Assembly: GCA_035624785.1 (NCBI GenBank)
Contig: DASPQV010000018.1
Span: 1 to 55,847 of the forward strand
DNA length: 55,847 nucleotides
Direction of reading: 5' to 3'
Source of the DNA: JAJZNI01 sp035624785
Lineage (GTDB): Bacteria > Chloroflexota > Dormibacteria > Aeolococcales > Aeolococcaceae
The notes beneath the pieces were generated by a model that saw only the letters and a program-made list of their open reading frames with translations, was not told the origin of the DNA and searched no databases. Positions within the stretch are counted from its first letter, which is position 1, and every line of letters begins with the position of its first letter. The position numbers and the translations under genes were made by a program. Below are positions 8,760 to 17,266 of the stretch, in pieces.

Positions 8760-9581
8760 ATGGTTGACCTGGGCTCGGGGACAAGCGCCCTGCTCGACAT
8801 CGATGTCGCCCTTGTCCCCAGCCAGGCATCCGGCTGGCGGCGGCAGGTCGCGATCGTCATCGACGAGCTGCGCGCCAGCTCGACCCTGACTGTCCTGATC
8901 GATCGCGGCTGCCCGCAGGTCGCGGTCACCGCCAGCCTCACCGAGGCACGCCGTCTGGCTAGACAGCGGGGAGCGCTTCTGGCCGGGGAGCGCGAGGGCC
9001 GCACCCCGCCCGGCTTCGATGTGAACAATTCTCCGACCGAGCTCAACCGCCTGCCGATCGCCGGTCGGCAGGTGGTCCTGTGCACCACCAACGGGACCCT
9101 GGTCCTCAGCCGCCTTCGCCAGCTGCCGGCCGTGCTGGTGGGCTGCCTCCTCAATGCCGGGGCGGTCGCGGCCGCGGCGTTCCGCCTGGCTCAGCGATAC
9201 CAGGCGAGCGTCGGGATCGTCTGTGCCGGTCAGCGTGGCCGCTTCGTTCTCGACGACGCCATCGCCGCGGGGGCCATCATCCATCGCCTTGTCGCCGTTG
9301 CCGCTAAGGAAGGACGTGGGTGCGCGATGAGCGATGCCGCCCAGGCGGCCCTGCGGTTCGAGGCTGCTTACCCGGATGTGCTGACGGCGCTCCTCGAGTC
9401 AGGTAGCGGCCGCCAGCTCGCAGCCCTGGGGTTGCGGAACGATATCGAGTTCTGCAGCCAGGTGGATATCAGCACGACGGTCCCAGCGTTGCAGCCGGGC
9501 CCGTACCTGACGGTGGTGCAGCTGAACGAGCATGTCGGACCAGATGCGCTCGGTTCGCGAGCGAGCGTGACGCTGAGCTGA
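8760..9581 (+). CDS. comB: 2-phosphosulfolactate phosphatase (ComB) family protein
   Basis: ComB hydrolyses 2-phosphosulfolactate to sulfolactate with Mg2+, a step of coenzyme M synthesis in archaea; many bacteria carry homologues of unclear role. The 273-residue protein shows the family landmarks: an early IDELRASST segment, LLAGEREG followed by GFDVNNSPTE, the CTTNGT motif and the LLNAGAV plus VCAGQRGRFVLDDAIAAGA region. The length fits. It follows the small ORF by one base. No other coenzyme M genes are seen nearby, so the actual substrate may be another phospho-sulfonate or phospho-acid. Confidence 0.8.
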   Translation: MVDLGSGTSALLDIDVALVPSQASGWRRQVAIVIDELRASSTLTVLIDRGCPQVAVTASLTEARRLARQRGALLAGEREGRTPPGFDVNNSPTELNRLPIAGRQVVLCTTNGTLVLSRLRQLPAVLVGCLLNAGAVAAAAFRLAQRYQASVGIVCAGQRGRFVLDDAIAAGAIIHRLVAVAAKEGRGCAMSDAAQAALRFEAAYPDVLTALLESGSGRQLAALGLRNDIEFCSQVDISTTVPALQPGPYLTVVQLNEHVGPDALGSRASVTLS

Positions 9582-9768
9582 GCAGCTGATCGCATCCTCG
9601 AGACTGTAGCTGGGCCTTAGCCCTGGCGACTGGGTGCGGCGAGGCAAAAGGACCCGGCCGCTTCGCGGCTCCAGATGATCCGCTGGGCGTCGGCCGGTTT
9701 CCTCCAGCCCGGGTGACGCCGTCAGAGCGGCTGCCAGTTCCGACGGGTTGGATGCCGGTCTTCGACGC

Positions 9769-9796
9769 TTGACACGGTCCACGGAGCTGGCATCAT
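9769..9796 (+). promoter_or_regulatory. Candidate sigma-70-type promoter
   Basis: TTGACA at 9769-9774 is a perfect -35 element; CATCAT at 9791-9796, 16 bp downstream, matches the -10 consensus in four of six positions. Transcription would start near 9803 and run into the structured leader before the Cys-rich gene at 9937. Confidence 0.4.
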
Positions 9797-9812
9797 GGTC
9801 GGCGGTGGCGTC

Positions 9813-9862
9813 CTGAGGCGCAGCCTCCCACGGGGAGGCGATCGGACGGGCTCGCGCCTCAG
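9813..9862 (+). promoter_or_regulatory. Nested-stem structured leader element
   Basis: CTGAGGCGC (9813-9821) pairs perfectly with GCGCCTCAG (9854-9862) over 9 bp. Inside it, GCCTCCC (9823-9829) pairs with GGGAGGC (9833-9839) around a 3-nt loop, leaving a 14-nt unpaired strand (9840-9853). The element lies 75 nt before the ATG of the Cys-rich protein gene. It may be a cis-regulatory RNA; it does not match a riboswitch consensus I can recall. A transcription attenuator or DNA-binding dyad is also possible. Confidence 0.4.
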
Positions 9863-9936
9863 AGCTGCCGTGGTTTCTCGGACGCCTAAAACCAAGCTGG
9901 CACACCGTTTCGCTTTGTCGTTGTGAGGAGGCGGTC

Positions 9937-11988
9937 ATGGACAGCGAGCTCGGCGACGGGGTACTCCAAGGCGCACGCGCCATCGCGCCGTTCACCGCGA
10001 ACGAGGATCGGTTCCGCGCTCTGTTTGACGCTTTCCAGGCTTTCGATCGCGGGTCGTTCCGGAGGCTGCTCGACGAGTCGGGTGGTCTCGACCGTTGCGA
10101 GCTCGTCTGTGGCTGGCTGAGAAGCAAGGCGTGCGTGCTTCTCTGCCTCGAGCTGTGCGGGCCGCCTCCGGAGAAGGTGCCGAGCCTCCGCGAGTTCGCT
10201 GAGGTCCTGGTCCGGGTCACCGGCAACGAGGAGTGGGTGGAGCGACTGGCGGCTGCGATCGGTGACCGCGACCCAGACGTCATGGGGACGCTGGTGGACG
10301 AGCTGGCCATCCGCCCCTTCTGTCATCTGCTCTGCCACTGGGCGTGCGAGGTTCGGGCGGATCTCATCTGTGACGTCCTCTGCGCGCCTCAGCCGGTGCA
10401 CCTCGGGGACCTGACCGCCGCTCTCAGCGCTGCCGGTCAGGCGGTCTCCAAGCTGCTCGCCAACGAGCGGGCCTTCTCTGAGGCGGCAGCCGCGGCGGAG
10501 ATCCAGGACTGCGAGCGTCTCAGGGCGGCCGTCTCGGCGGTGGGCCTCGCCGTCGGCGAGTGTGAGCTGATCTGCCGGTGGCTGTGCTCATGGCGATGCC
10601 TGTGGGTCTGCGTTCAGCTCTGCCAGGACCTGCCCGCCCCAGCGGTTCCGCTCAGCGTCAGCGAGGCCTTCCAGTTCGCTCAGGCAACCGCCCGGCTCGC
10701 CGACACGCCGGCCAACGTGGAGCGGCTCGTCGCCGTCATCGGGGCTGATCCGCCCACGCCAGTTCCCTGGCGTCAGCTCCTCGACGAGCTTGGCCTCGGC
10801 CCCTTCTGCATCCAGATCTGCCACTGGCTGTGCGAGCTGCGCTGCGAGCGCTTCTGCCGCTGCGTGTGCCCCAACCCGGCGCTCAACCCGTGGTTCACCA
10901 CGGTCGGCTACTTCGATATCTACTCGGACATCGACAGCACGACGGGGCTCACCAACAAGAGCCTGCCGTACCTCAGCCTCGGCTACGGAGGAGGTCCCAA
11001 CTTCGCGTTCTTCGGCTGCCTCCAGCTCGGTGGCTGGTGCCCCAGCTTCTCCCCGCTTTCTCCCACCACCCCGATGCAGTACCGGTTCCTCTACGAGAGC
11101 GGCGGCGGCCCGGTGGCGATCACCGGAAGCTTCGTGTGCCCTGCTGAAGCCGGGACGCGGCTGATCAGCTGGCCGCAGAATCTCGGCGGCGTCGCCGGGG
11201 CAACCATGGTGTCGACCTTCCAGAGCGTGGTCATCGCCGGGGCCCCTCAGCCGGATCCCATTCCCCCGGCGCCGGGCGCGCCATGGGTGGGCCCCTCGGC
11301 CCACTACATCGTCCCCGATGCCAACGGCTGGGTGCAGGTGGATCCCAGCGCCGTCGGCGGTGGCTTCCAGGTGCTGCTGGGGTTCGACACGTTCCCGGTG
11401 GTGCCGCAGCCGACCCCGCCCAGCCCCCCCGGGCCCCCGTACCGTCCCCCGAGCGTGACCCCGGGGAGCGCCGTGCCGGTGAGCGACCAGATGAGCGGCA
11501 GCGACCTCGCCATCATCTTCCAGGCGATGCCGGTGACGATGCCTCCGACCAGCCCCCCGCCGACCCCGTTCACGGCTCCCTACAGCAACAGCCTCAGCAA
11601 GATCCACATCAACAACTGGAACGAGGTCAATGAGCTGGACTTCAGCGAGTTCAGCACCGGTTGCTGCACGCCGATCACCAGCAGCCTGGGCGTTCAGATC
11701 ACCGTCGATCACGAGCAGATGGCCGCGGGCGCCTGGTCACTGGGGATCTCGAGCTGCGCACCGACGCCGGGATTCATCGGTCTGGACATCCCGCCGGCAC
11801 CTCTACCGGTACCCGCTGGCATGACCCTGTCGTCGCGAGGCGGCTGGGGCACCATCAACGAGGTGACGGCGGGCTGGGAGCCGTGCTCCTACACGGTGAC
11901 CCTGGCGACCAGGCCGGGCCTCACCACCGGGCTGGTCGATCGGACCCCGAGCTACAACTCACTGACCTTCGCCATCTGCGCAAGTTGA
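9937..11988 (+). CDS. Periodic-cysteine four-module protein, unknown function
   Basis: This 683-residue protein starts at an ATG preceded by AGGAGG with a 5-nt spacer. Four 21-residue segments begin at Cys54, Cys129, Cys209 and Cys291 and place Cys at nearly every fourth position; module 3 has all six (positions 1, 5, 9, 13, 17, 21). A Trp follows the second Cys by two residues in all four. Modules 1/3 and 2/4 and their preceding helices resemble each other, suggesting duplication of a pair. From about residue 318 the protein becomes Gly/Pro/Ser-rich and probably beta-rich, with a proline-rich linker near 480-500. No signal peptide or TM segment is clear. CxxxC helices recall copper-storage proteins, but I know no homologue; metal or cluster binding is inference. 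Confidence 0.85.
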   Translation: MDSELGDGVLQGARAIAPFTANEDRFRALFDAFQAFDRGSFRRLLDESGGLDRCELVCGWLRSKACVLLCLELCGPPPEKVPSLREFAEVLVRVTGNEEWVERLAAAIGDRDPDVMGTLVDELAIRPFCHLLCHWACEVRADLICDVLCAPQPVHLGDLTAALSAAGQAVSKLLANERAFSEAAAAAEIQDCERLRAAVSAVGLAVGECELICRWLCSWRCLWVCVQLCQDLPAPAVPLSVSEAFQFAQATARLADTPANVERLVAVIGADPPTPVPWRQLLDELGLGPFCIQICHWLCELRCERFCRCVCPNPALNPWFTTVGYFDIYSDIDSTTGLTNKSLPYLSLGYGGGPNFAFFGCLQLGGWCPSFSPLSPTTPMQYRFLYESGGGPVAITGSFVCPAEAGTRLISWPQNLGGVAGATMVSTFQSVVIAGAPQPDPIPPAPGAPWVGPSAHYIVPDANGWVQVDPSAVGGGFQVLLGFDTFPVVPQPTPPSPPGPPYRPPSVTPGSAVPVSDQMSGSDLAIIFQAMPVTMPPTSPPPTPFTAPYSNSLSKIHINNWNEVNELDFSEFSTGCCTPITSSLGVQITVDHEQMAAGAWSLGISSCAPTPGFIGLDIPPAPLPVPAGMTLSSRGGWGTINEVTAGWEPCSYTVTLATRPGLTTGLVDRTPSYNSLTFAICAS

Positions 11989-12010
11989 ACCCCTCATTGC
12001 CAACGATGCA

Positions 12011-12041
12011 GGGGGCGCCGCCTCGGCTTCAGCGCGCCCCC
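12011..12041. terminator. GC-rich hairpin between convergent genes
   Basis: GGGGGCGC (12011-12018) and GCGCCCCC (12034-12041) form a perfect 8-bp stem with a 15-nt loop, 23 nt after the stop of the Cys-rich gene and facing the end of the convergent GGDEF/EAL gene. It is a plausible bidirectional terminator. Confidence 0.45.
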
Positions 12042-12120
12042 GAGTCTCCGTCTCTCCGTCGGCGCTTGTCCCCATCCTGGCCACGCCGGGGGCGGCCGGG
12101 CCGCAGCGTATCGCCTCCCC

Positions 12121-14955
12121 TCAGCGAGGCGCCGGCAAGGCCTCGGGATCCAACGCGACGGGCGGGCTGCCCTCGCCCTCGTGCGAGATCGCCTGTCGGG
12201 TTGCGTTGCTGAGAATCCCGGGCGTGGGCAGGCGTGAGCCGGGCCTCGCCGATCCTGGTGACCTCGGGTGGGCAGGATGCGCCGGCAGTCGAGGCCGCCG
12301 GGATCCGTCTCGCGCCCGCGTGAAGCTCGGGGACCTGAGCTCGTCGCGCGGCGCGCCTGCGTGGGCCGGAGCGGCGATGCACACCCGATCGCGCCCGTTG
12401 TGCTTGGCCGAGTACATGGCACGATCCGCCGCGGCGAGGAGCTGGTCGAGGTCCTCGCCATGTTGAGGATGCGCGGCGATCCCGACCGACACGGTGAGCC
12501 GCTCCATCGGGGAACCCGCTGGGACCGGTATCTGCCGCACCGCGACCCGCAGGGCCTCGCCGATCCGCGCTGCCTGTTCGAGGCTCGCAGCGTGGAGCAG
12601 GACCACGAATTCCTCTCCACCCAGCCGCACCACCGCGTCAGTGGCTCGGACCGCGGTGCGCAGCTGCAACGCAACCCGCTGCAGCAGGAGGTCGCCCGCG
12701 GCGTGGCCGGCGCTGTCATTGACCATCTTGAAATGATCCAGGTCGAGGAGCAGCAGGGTGACCGGCAGACCGTCGCGCGCGGCCCTTTCCAGGTCCCGGT
12801 GAGCGGCGTCGCGGAGCCAGCGGCTGTTGTAGAGGCGGGTGAGCGGGTCGGTCATCGCCGCGTTGAGCAGCTCTTCATAGAGTTGTGCGTTGTGCCACGC
12901 CGAGGAGGCGATGTGTCCGAAGAGTCCAGCCGCCTCGAGGTCACGGCCGCTGAAGCGGTCCACGCCTTCCCGCCAGCACGAGATGAGCCCCAGCTTGTGG
13001 TCGCCGGCTACCAGGGGGACGAGGAGCAGCGACTCCTTCTCCACTGGTGTGCCCGGCACCTGCCGCGCCAGGGGATGTGTCGACGCGTCCGAGATGTTCT
13101 GGGCCGTCCCCTGCGCCAGGGCCCAGCCGGCCAGGCCCGCGTCGAGTGAGAAGGTGTCAGCCAGGATCTCCTCACGCTCAGGCCCAGTGGCCAGGACGGG
13201 GATCATCTGGTGGGTTTCGTAGTCGGCGACGTAGATCGCCATCTCCTTCACCGGGACCACGCCGCACAGCTGATCCGCGATGACGTTGAGGATCCGCATC
13301 GGGTCGTGTTCGTTCTGCAGCGCCTGGGCGGCATCGCTCAGCGCCCTGGCCAGCCCCCCGCCCGGGCGGGACGGTCTGGACGGAATCGTGGCGGGCGCGG
13401 TCGCCGAGGGGAGCACGGTTCCGGTTCGAGGCCCGGTGGTGGCCACCGTCCTGTGGGCGAACCAGCTCTCGTCCACCACCTCGATCTCCGGGTGACCCTC
13501 GAGCGGTTCGGTGAGCACCGGGACACCCAGCCCCCATCCCTGGCCGAATTGGACGCCCAGGGACAGGAGAGCCCTCTTCTCGGCGACCGTTTCGACCCCC
13601 TCGGCCACCAGTCGCGAGCCGATGTGTCCACTGAAGGAGAGCAGCGCCACCACCAGGGCCCGCCGGGCTCCGTCGGTGTCGATGGAGTGGATCAGGGAAC
13701 GGTCGACCTTGATGAACTCGGGGCGGACCTCGGCGATCAGCCGCATGCTGGCGTGGCCGGCGCCGGCGTCGTCGACGGCGATCCGGAATCCCCGACCCCG
13801 CAGCTCCGCGGCAATCCGCTGGAGGCGGGTGAGGTCGGGGATGGGCTCGCGCTCGCTGAACTCGAACACCATGGCCCGAGGATCCACGTGAGCCTCGTGC
13901 ACGACGCGGTCGAGGGTCGCCATGCCCGACGGGTCGAGCAGCGTGCCGATCAGAACGTTGACGAAGAGGTCGACGCCGCCCAGGCTGGGGAAGGCTCGCA
14001 CGGCGGCGCGGATGCAGGCGATGTCGACCGCCGCCTGCATGCTCAGCGCCGCCGCTGAGGCGAACAGGTCGTCGGGCGCGACCAGGGAGAGATTGGGGGG
14101 AAAGCGTGCCAGCGCCTCGTAACCGATCACCGATTCGTCGCTGAGCCGGACCAGGGGCTGGACCGCGGCGACGATGCGTCCGCTGGCAAGCAGGGAGCGG
14201 ATGGCGGTGCGCCGGGCCGGCCTGGACCCGGCCGGGATCGGCGGGAACCGCTCCTCCTGGGATCGCGCTGAGTCCCAGATCGCGCCCAGCATCGCCGCCA
14301 CCACCTCGAGGGTGGGGGTCATTGCCGCAACGCAGCTCGGGCCCCAGACCGCCATCACCGCGACGGCTCGCTCCCGGCTGATCACCGGTACGGCGATGAC
14401 GTTGTCCTCGTCCGCGAGAGCTCGCGCCATCGCGGTGTCGCCCATCAGCCCGCGAAGGGTCTCGACAGCGCCGGCGGGGCCTCGATAGGGCCGGTGCAGA
14501 CGGATCGCCTGGCTGATCGACCGGATGCCGTCGATGGGAACGCGCAGACCGACCAACCGGCTGGCGAACTCCTCGGGGAAGGTGCTGCCGGGGACGGTGC
14601 GCGTCCGGGCGGCCTGGAGCACCGCGGTGTCGCCCTCCACCGAGGCGACGATGCTGCCCAGGCCAATTGAGGCGAGTACAGCGACGACCTCGGCGGCGGC
14701 CATCTCGGTGCTGGAGATGCTGGGAAGCCGATGCCCCAGGCGGGACAGCAGCTCGAGGCGCGAGTGTAGGCTCGCCGAGGCGGCCACCTCCGCAGTGTGG
14801 GCTCGGCTTCGAGCCGGGGGCGGTCGCAGGCCGGTCACGCTCTCGCGAAGAAATGAGCCCGGGGGGCGGCGTTCGGCGGCGTGGGCGTTTGTGTCACGGC
14901 CGCGTAACGAAGCTCTGACAACCGCCTTTGAGATGTCCGCCACCCAGGTTGACAA
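12121..14955 (-). CDS. GAF-EAL-GAF-GGDEF cyclic di-GMP protein
   Basis: This 944-residue protein can both make and break c-di-GMP by motif content. Domains in order: GAF-like (about 65-228), EAL phosphodiesterase (about 245-490), second GAF (about 530-700) and GGDEF cyclase (about 705-870). The EAL domain keeps EALARF, the Asn of NVLIGT, the Glu of EFSE, DDAGAGHASM, KVDRSLI, AEGVET and the Gln of QGW. The GGDEF site reads GGEEF with RATD five residues upstream, an intact inhibitory site. EAL before GGDEF is the less usual order. No TM segments are seen, so it is cytosolic. The TTG start at 14955 has no good ribosome binding site and is uncertain. Confidence 0.92.
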   Translation of the reverse strand: MSTWVADISKAVVRASLRGRDTNAHAAERRPPGSFLRESVTGLRPPPARSRAHTAEVAASASLHSRLELLSRLGHRLPSISSTEMAAAEVVAVLASIGLGSIVASVEGDTAVLQAARTRTVPGSTFPEEFASRLVGLRVPIDGIRSISQAIRLHRPYRGPAGAVETLRGLMGDTAMARALADEDNVIAVPVISRERAVAVMAVWGPSCVAAMTPTLEVVAAMLGAIWDSARSQEERFPPIPAGSRPARRTAIRSLLASGRIVAAVQPLVRLSDESVIGYEALARFPPNLSLVAPDDLFASAAALSMQAAVDIACIRAAVRAFPSLGGVDLFVNVLIGTLLDPSGMATLDRVVHEAHVDPRAMVFEFSEREPIPDLTRLQRIAAELRGRGFRIAVDDAGAGHASMRLIAEVRPEFIKVDRSLIHSIDTDGARRALVVALLSFSGHIGSRLVAEGVETVAEKRALLSLGVQFGQGWGLGVPVLTEPLEGHPEIEVVDESWFAHRTVATTGPRTGTVLPSATAPATIPSRPSRPGGGLARALSDAAQALQNEHDPMRILNVIADQLCGVVPVKEMAIYVADYETHQMIPVLATGPEREEILADTFSLDAGLAGWALAQGTAQNISDASTHPLARQVPGTPVEKESLLLVPLVAGDHKLGLISCWREGVDRFSGRDLEAAGLFGHIASSAWHNAQLYEELLNAAMTDPLTRLYNSRWLRDAAHRDLERAARDGLPVTLLLLDLDHFKMVNDSAGHAAGDLLLQRVALQLRTAVRATDAVVRLGGEEFVVLLHAASLEQAARIGEALRVAVRQIPVPAGSPMERLTVSVGIAAHPQHGEDLDQLLAAADRAMYSAKHNGRDRVCIAAPAHAGAPRDELRSPSFTRARDGSRRPRLPAHPAHPRSPGSARPGSRLPTPGILSNATRQAISHEGEGSPPVALDPEALPAPR

Positions 14956-14977
14956 TGTGAGAACCGGGCAGCATGCT
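14949..14977 (+). promoter_or_regulatory. Candidate promoter for the YukD/MinD-like gene
   Basis: TTGACA at 14949-14954 followed after 17 bp by CATGCT (14972-14977, three of six matches). If used, the transcript of the gene at 15229 would have a leader of about 240 nt. The -35 overlaps the annotated start of the divergent GGDEF/EAL gene, which argues that gene starts further in. Confidence 0.35.
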
Positions 14978-15069
14978 TCGCTCTCTCAGCCCAATAGATC
15001 CTCTTACATGGCTTGACCCAGCTTGGGGAGTTGCCGCGATGGGAGAGCCCGCTCCGAGCCGAGGGGTCG

Positions 15070-15171
15070 CCGTCCCGCTGAGACGGAGGAACCCAAGGCC
15101 GCCGTACGGGCGTTCGATGCCGGGCGACGGCGGATGACGCTCTGCTCCCCGGGAAGACCGCGAGCTCGCGG
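15070..15171 (+). promoter_or_regulatory. Hairpin-rich leader upstream of YukD/MinD-like gene
   Basis: Several stems lie in this leader: CCGTC/GACGG (15070-15074 with 15082-15086), CCGCCGT/ACGGCGG (15099-15105 with 15127-15133) and a 14-bp palindrome at 15158-15171. The segment GGAGGAACCCAA at 15085-15096 vaguely recalls conserved parts of the ydaO c-di-AMP riboswitch, but I cannot align the full consensus. High GC content makes chance stems likely. Confidence 0.25.
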
Positions 15172-15228
15172 CGTTCGGCAGCACCAGTGGCAGCCTGAGG
15201 CGACCGCTTCCCGCGCTGGAGGGCCGTG

Positions 15229-16524
15229 ATGGAGAGCGTCATGGTCACCGTCGTGGGCTCGCGGAAGCGGATCAACCTCGCCCTGCCGATGGAGCGCCCG
15301 ATTCGCGACCTGCTGGGCGCCCTGGCAGAGCGCTGCGGAGAGCTGGACGGTCTCTCCCCACACGCTGCTCCCCACTTCTGGACGCTGACGACCTCCGACT
15401 CGGAGACCCTCCCCAGCGAGAAGTCGCTGAGGGACTGCGGGGTCTGGGATGGGGCGGTGATCTACCTGCATCACGATCCTGGACCGGCGGCGGGGGGGGC
15501 GCCCCGCTCCCGCACCCCGTCAGCGTGGCCGCTGCCTCAGCATCTGCCCCTCCGTTCGCGGTACGCCAGCGTCATCCGGGCCATGCTGCCCGGTCGCGAC
15601 CATCCGGATGACGCTGCGGTCGGCAACCGTGATTCCCGGGCTCGGGATCTGGCCGTCCACCAGCAGATTTCATGGCTCAACCGCGGCCGACGTGCCTGGC
15701 GCTCCAGCTCGTACATCACTCGCCTCGACACGGCCATCACCGGACCTCGCCTGCAGCGCTGCTCCACCGTGGCGGTGATGTCCCCCAAGGGTGGGGTCGG
15801 CAAGACCATGGTGAGCGTCCTGCTCGGAACTCTTCTCTCCCAGCTGCGGCGGGACCGAGTGGTCGCGGTCGACACCAACCCGGACTACGGCTCACTCGGT
15901 CGGAGCCTGGTCCCGGGGCACGCGCTGTTCGCCGACGACCTTCTCGCCCGGCTTCAGCATTCGGCGCTCACCGCCACCGCGCTCGATGCGCTCCTGGGTC
16001 GCGGCCCTCATGGTCTGATGGTTCTGCCGGCACCGAGCGATCCGGCCCGGATGGCGCGTCTCGACGAGGATGCCTACACCCAGTTGATCCGGTCCCTCCA
16101 GGACCTGGTCGGCGTGGTGATCCTGGACTGCGGGACGGGGCTGCAGGAGCCGGCCACCCGAGCGGCGCTGAAGTGTGCCGACCACGTGATGCTGATCACC
16201 GACGCCGACCCGGCGACGGCCAGCATCGTCGTCGACGCCTTCAGGCAGCTCAGCAGCACCGGCGGGCCCGTGACATTGGTCGTGAACAAGATGCCGGCTC
16301 GAGGAAGCCGTCTCAGCCTGGACGCCCTGGCCTCGAAGGTCGAGACCGCGGTCGGGGTCGTGGTGATCCCCTACGATGCCGGCCCGGCCAGCCGGATCGC
16401 GACTGGAGACTTCAACTGGCAGGCGGCTCCCAAGCGCTGGCAGATCGCCCTGAGGGAGTTGGCGGCCGTCCTCTTCGAGAGCTGGCGGACCCAGGACCTG
16501 CTCCTCCCCGCCGAGCCGACCTAG
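15229..16524 (+). CDS. YukD-like ubiquitin-fold plus MinD/ParA-like ATPase
   Basis: The N-terminal about 85 residues resemble the ubiquitin-like YukD/EsaB/EccD fold of type VII secretion: a VTVVGSRKRINLALP opening, PIRDLL helix and a DCGVWDGAVIYL ending. After a linker with several Arg-rich stretches comes a MinD/ParA-type ATPase: deviant Walker A SPKGGVGKTMVS (near residue 185), VAVDTNPDYGSLG and VVILDCGTG. The two together resemble the architecture of EspI-like ATPases near ESX loci. I prefer the ATG at 15229, since GGAGG lies six bases upstream; GTG at 15226 is an alternative. No EccB/C/E, WXG100 or mycosin genes occur in the window, so it may be an orphan regulator. Confidence 0.8.
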   Translation: MESVMVTVVGSRKRINLALPMERPIRDLLGALAERCGELDGLSPHAAPHFWTLTTSDSETLPSEKSLRDCGVWDGAVIYLHHDPGPAAGGAPRSRTPSAWPLPQHLPLRSRYASVIRAMLPGRDHPDDAAVGNRDSRARDLAVHQQISWLNRGRRAWRSSSYITRLDTAITGPRLQRCSTVAVMSPKGGVGKTMVSVLLGTLLSQLRRDRVVAVDTNPDYGSLGRSLVPGHALFADDLLARLQHSALTATALDALLGRGPHGLMVLPAPSDPARMARLDEDAYTQLIRSLQDLVGVVILDCGTGLQEPATRAALKCADHVMLITDADPATASIVVDAFRQLSSTGGPVTLVVNKMPARGSRLSLDALASKVETAVGVVVIPYDAGPASRIATGDFNWQAAPKRWQIALRELAAVLFESWRTQDLLLPAEPT

Positions 16525-16687
16525 CCAGGCAGCTGATCCCGGCGCGGGACCTGCCCGCCTTCCACCGGGCGACGTTGCGCCGCCTCATGCGAAGGGATAC
16601 CCTCCTGAGCGCGCCCGCACATGTCGCAGGCCGGAGACGTTCCAGCCGGCCCAAGCGGCCCGCACCCAAGATGGACTGACGGGGACG

Positions 16688-17260
16688 ATGACAGTGACCA
16701 ACCGGCAGCGCGGCACCCGCTCGAGGGTGACCCGGGTCCTCGCGTCTCTTCTGCGGGTGTCCCGCATCCCGGTCATGCTGGGCCTGAGCCTCTCGGCCGC
16801 CGTCGCCTGTGGCGGGTCCGCCACGACCCAGTACTCCACCGCCTATTTGTGCCCGGGCAATCAGGTCTGCATACGATCGTTCAATCCAGGTACCGGCGCC
16901 TTCGTCTGGTACACGCTCTGGATGAGCTCCAGCCAGCCTTACGTGTACACGGACCAGGACCAGCCTCTCAGCATCAGTCCGGGGATGTACTGGCAGCCCA
17001 GCACCACTCCCCTGGACCTGGAGAACCAGAACCTGAGCGAGATCGGCTACGCGGTCCCCGATGACAGTTCGGGGGTACCCGAGGACAGCAGCGTCACCCA
17101 GAGCAGCGTCGACCAGTCCGACGATCTCACCAGCGACACCAGCACCTCGACCCAGGAGGACGACAGCCTGGGGATCGACGACAACGGCGGCGGTGACGAC
17201 AACGGCGACAGCGGGGGCGACGACGGCGGCGGTGACGACGGCGGCGGTGACGACGGGTGA
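16688..17260 (+). CDS. Putative lipoprotein with acidic Asp/Gly tail
   Basis: The 190-residue protein begins with a basic N-terminus, then a hydrophobic stretch (about residues 25-40) ending in AAVACGG, a plausible though loose lipobox with Cys41. A Tyr-rich middle (about 48-105) contains YLCPGNQVCIRSF, two Cys that could pair. The last about 70 residues are Asp/Ser/Gly-rich, ending in repeated GGDD units, so the mature protein is strongly acidic and the tail probably disordered or cation-binding. It follows the YukD/MinD-like gene by 163 bp and precedes a membrane protein gene by 6 bp, suggesting one transcript. Function unknown. Confidence 0.65.
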   Translation: MTVTNRQRGTRSRVTRVLASLLRVSRIPVMLGLSLSAAVACGGSATTQYSTAYLCPGNQVCIRSFNPGTGAFVWYTLWMSSSQPYVYTDQDQPLSISPGMYWQPSTTPLDLENQNLSEIGYAVPDDSSGVPEDSSVTQSSVDQSDDLTSDTSTSTQEDDSLGIDDNGGGDDNGDSGGDDGGGDDGGGDDG

Positions 17261-17266
17261 GGCTGG

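Larger units (their letters stand above)
9582..9936. other. Intergenic leader region of the Cys-rich protein gene
   Basis: This 355-bp gap has no coding frame of note but carries a candidate promoter (9769-9796), a perfect nested stem structure (9813-9862) and a strong ribosome binding site (AGGAGG at 9926-9931). The implied untranslated leader is about 130 nt. Confidence 0.55.

Noticed and set aside
15229..16524. Type VII secretion locus
   Set aside because: Only a YukD-like/ATPase protein is present; no core ESX components are seen.
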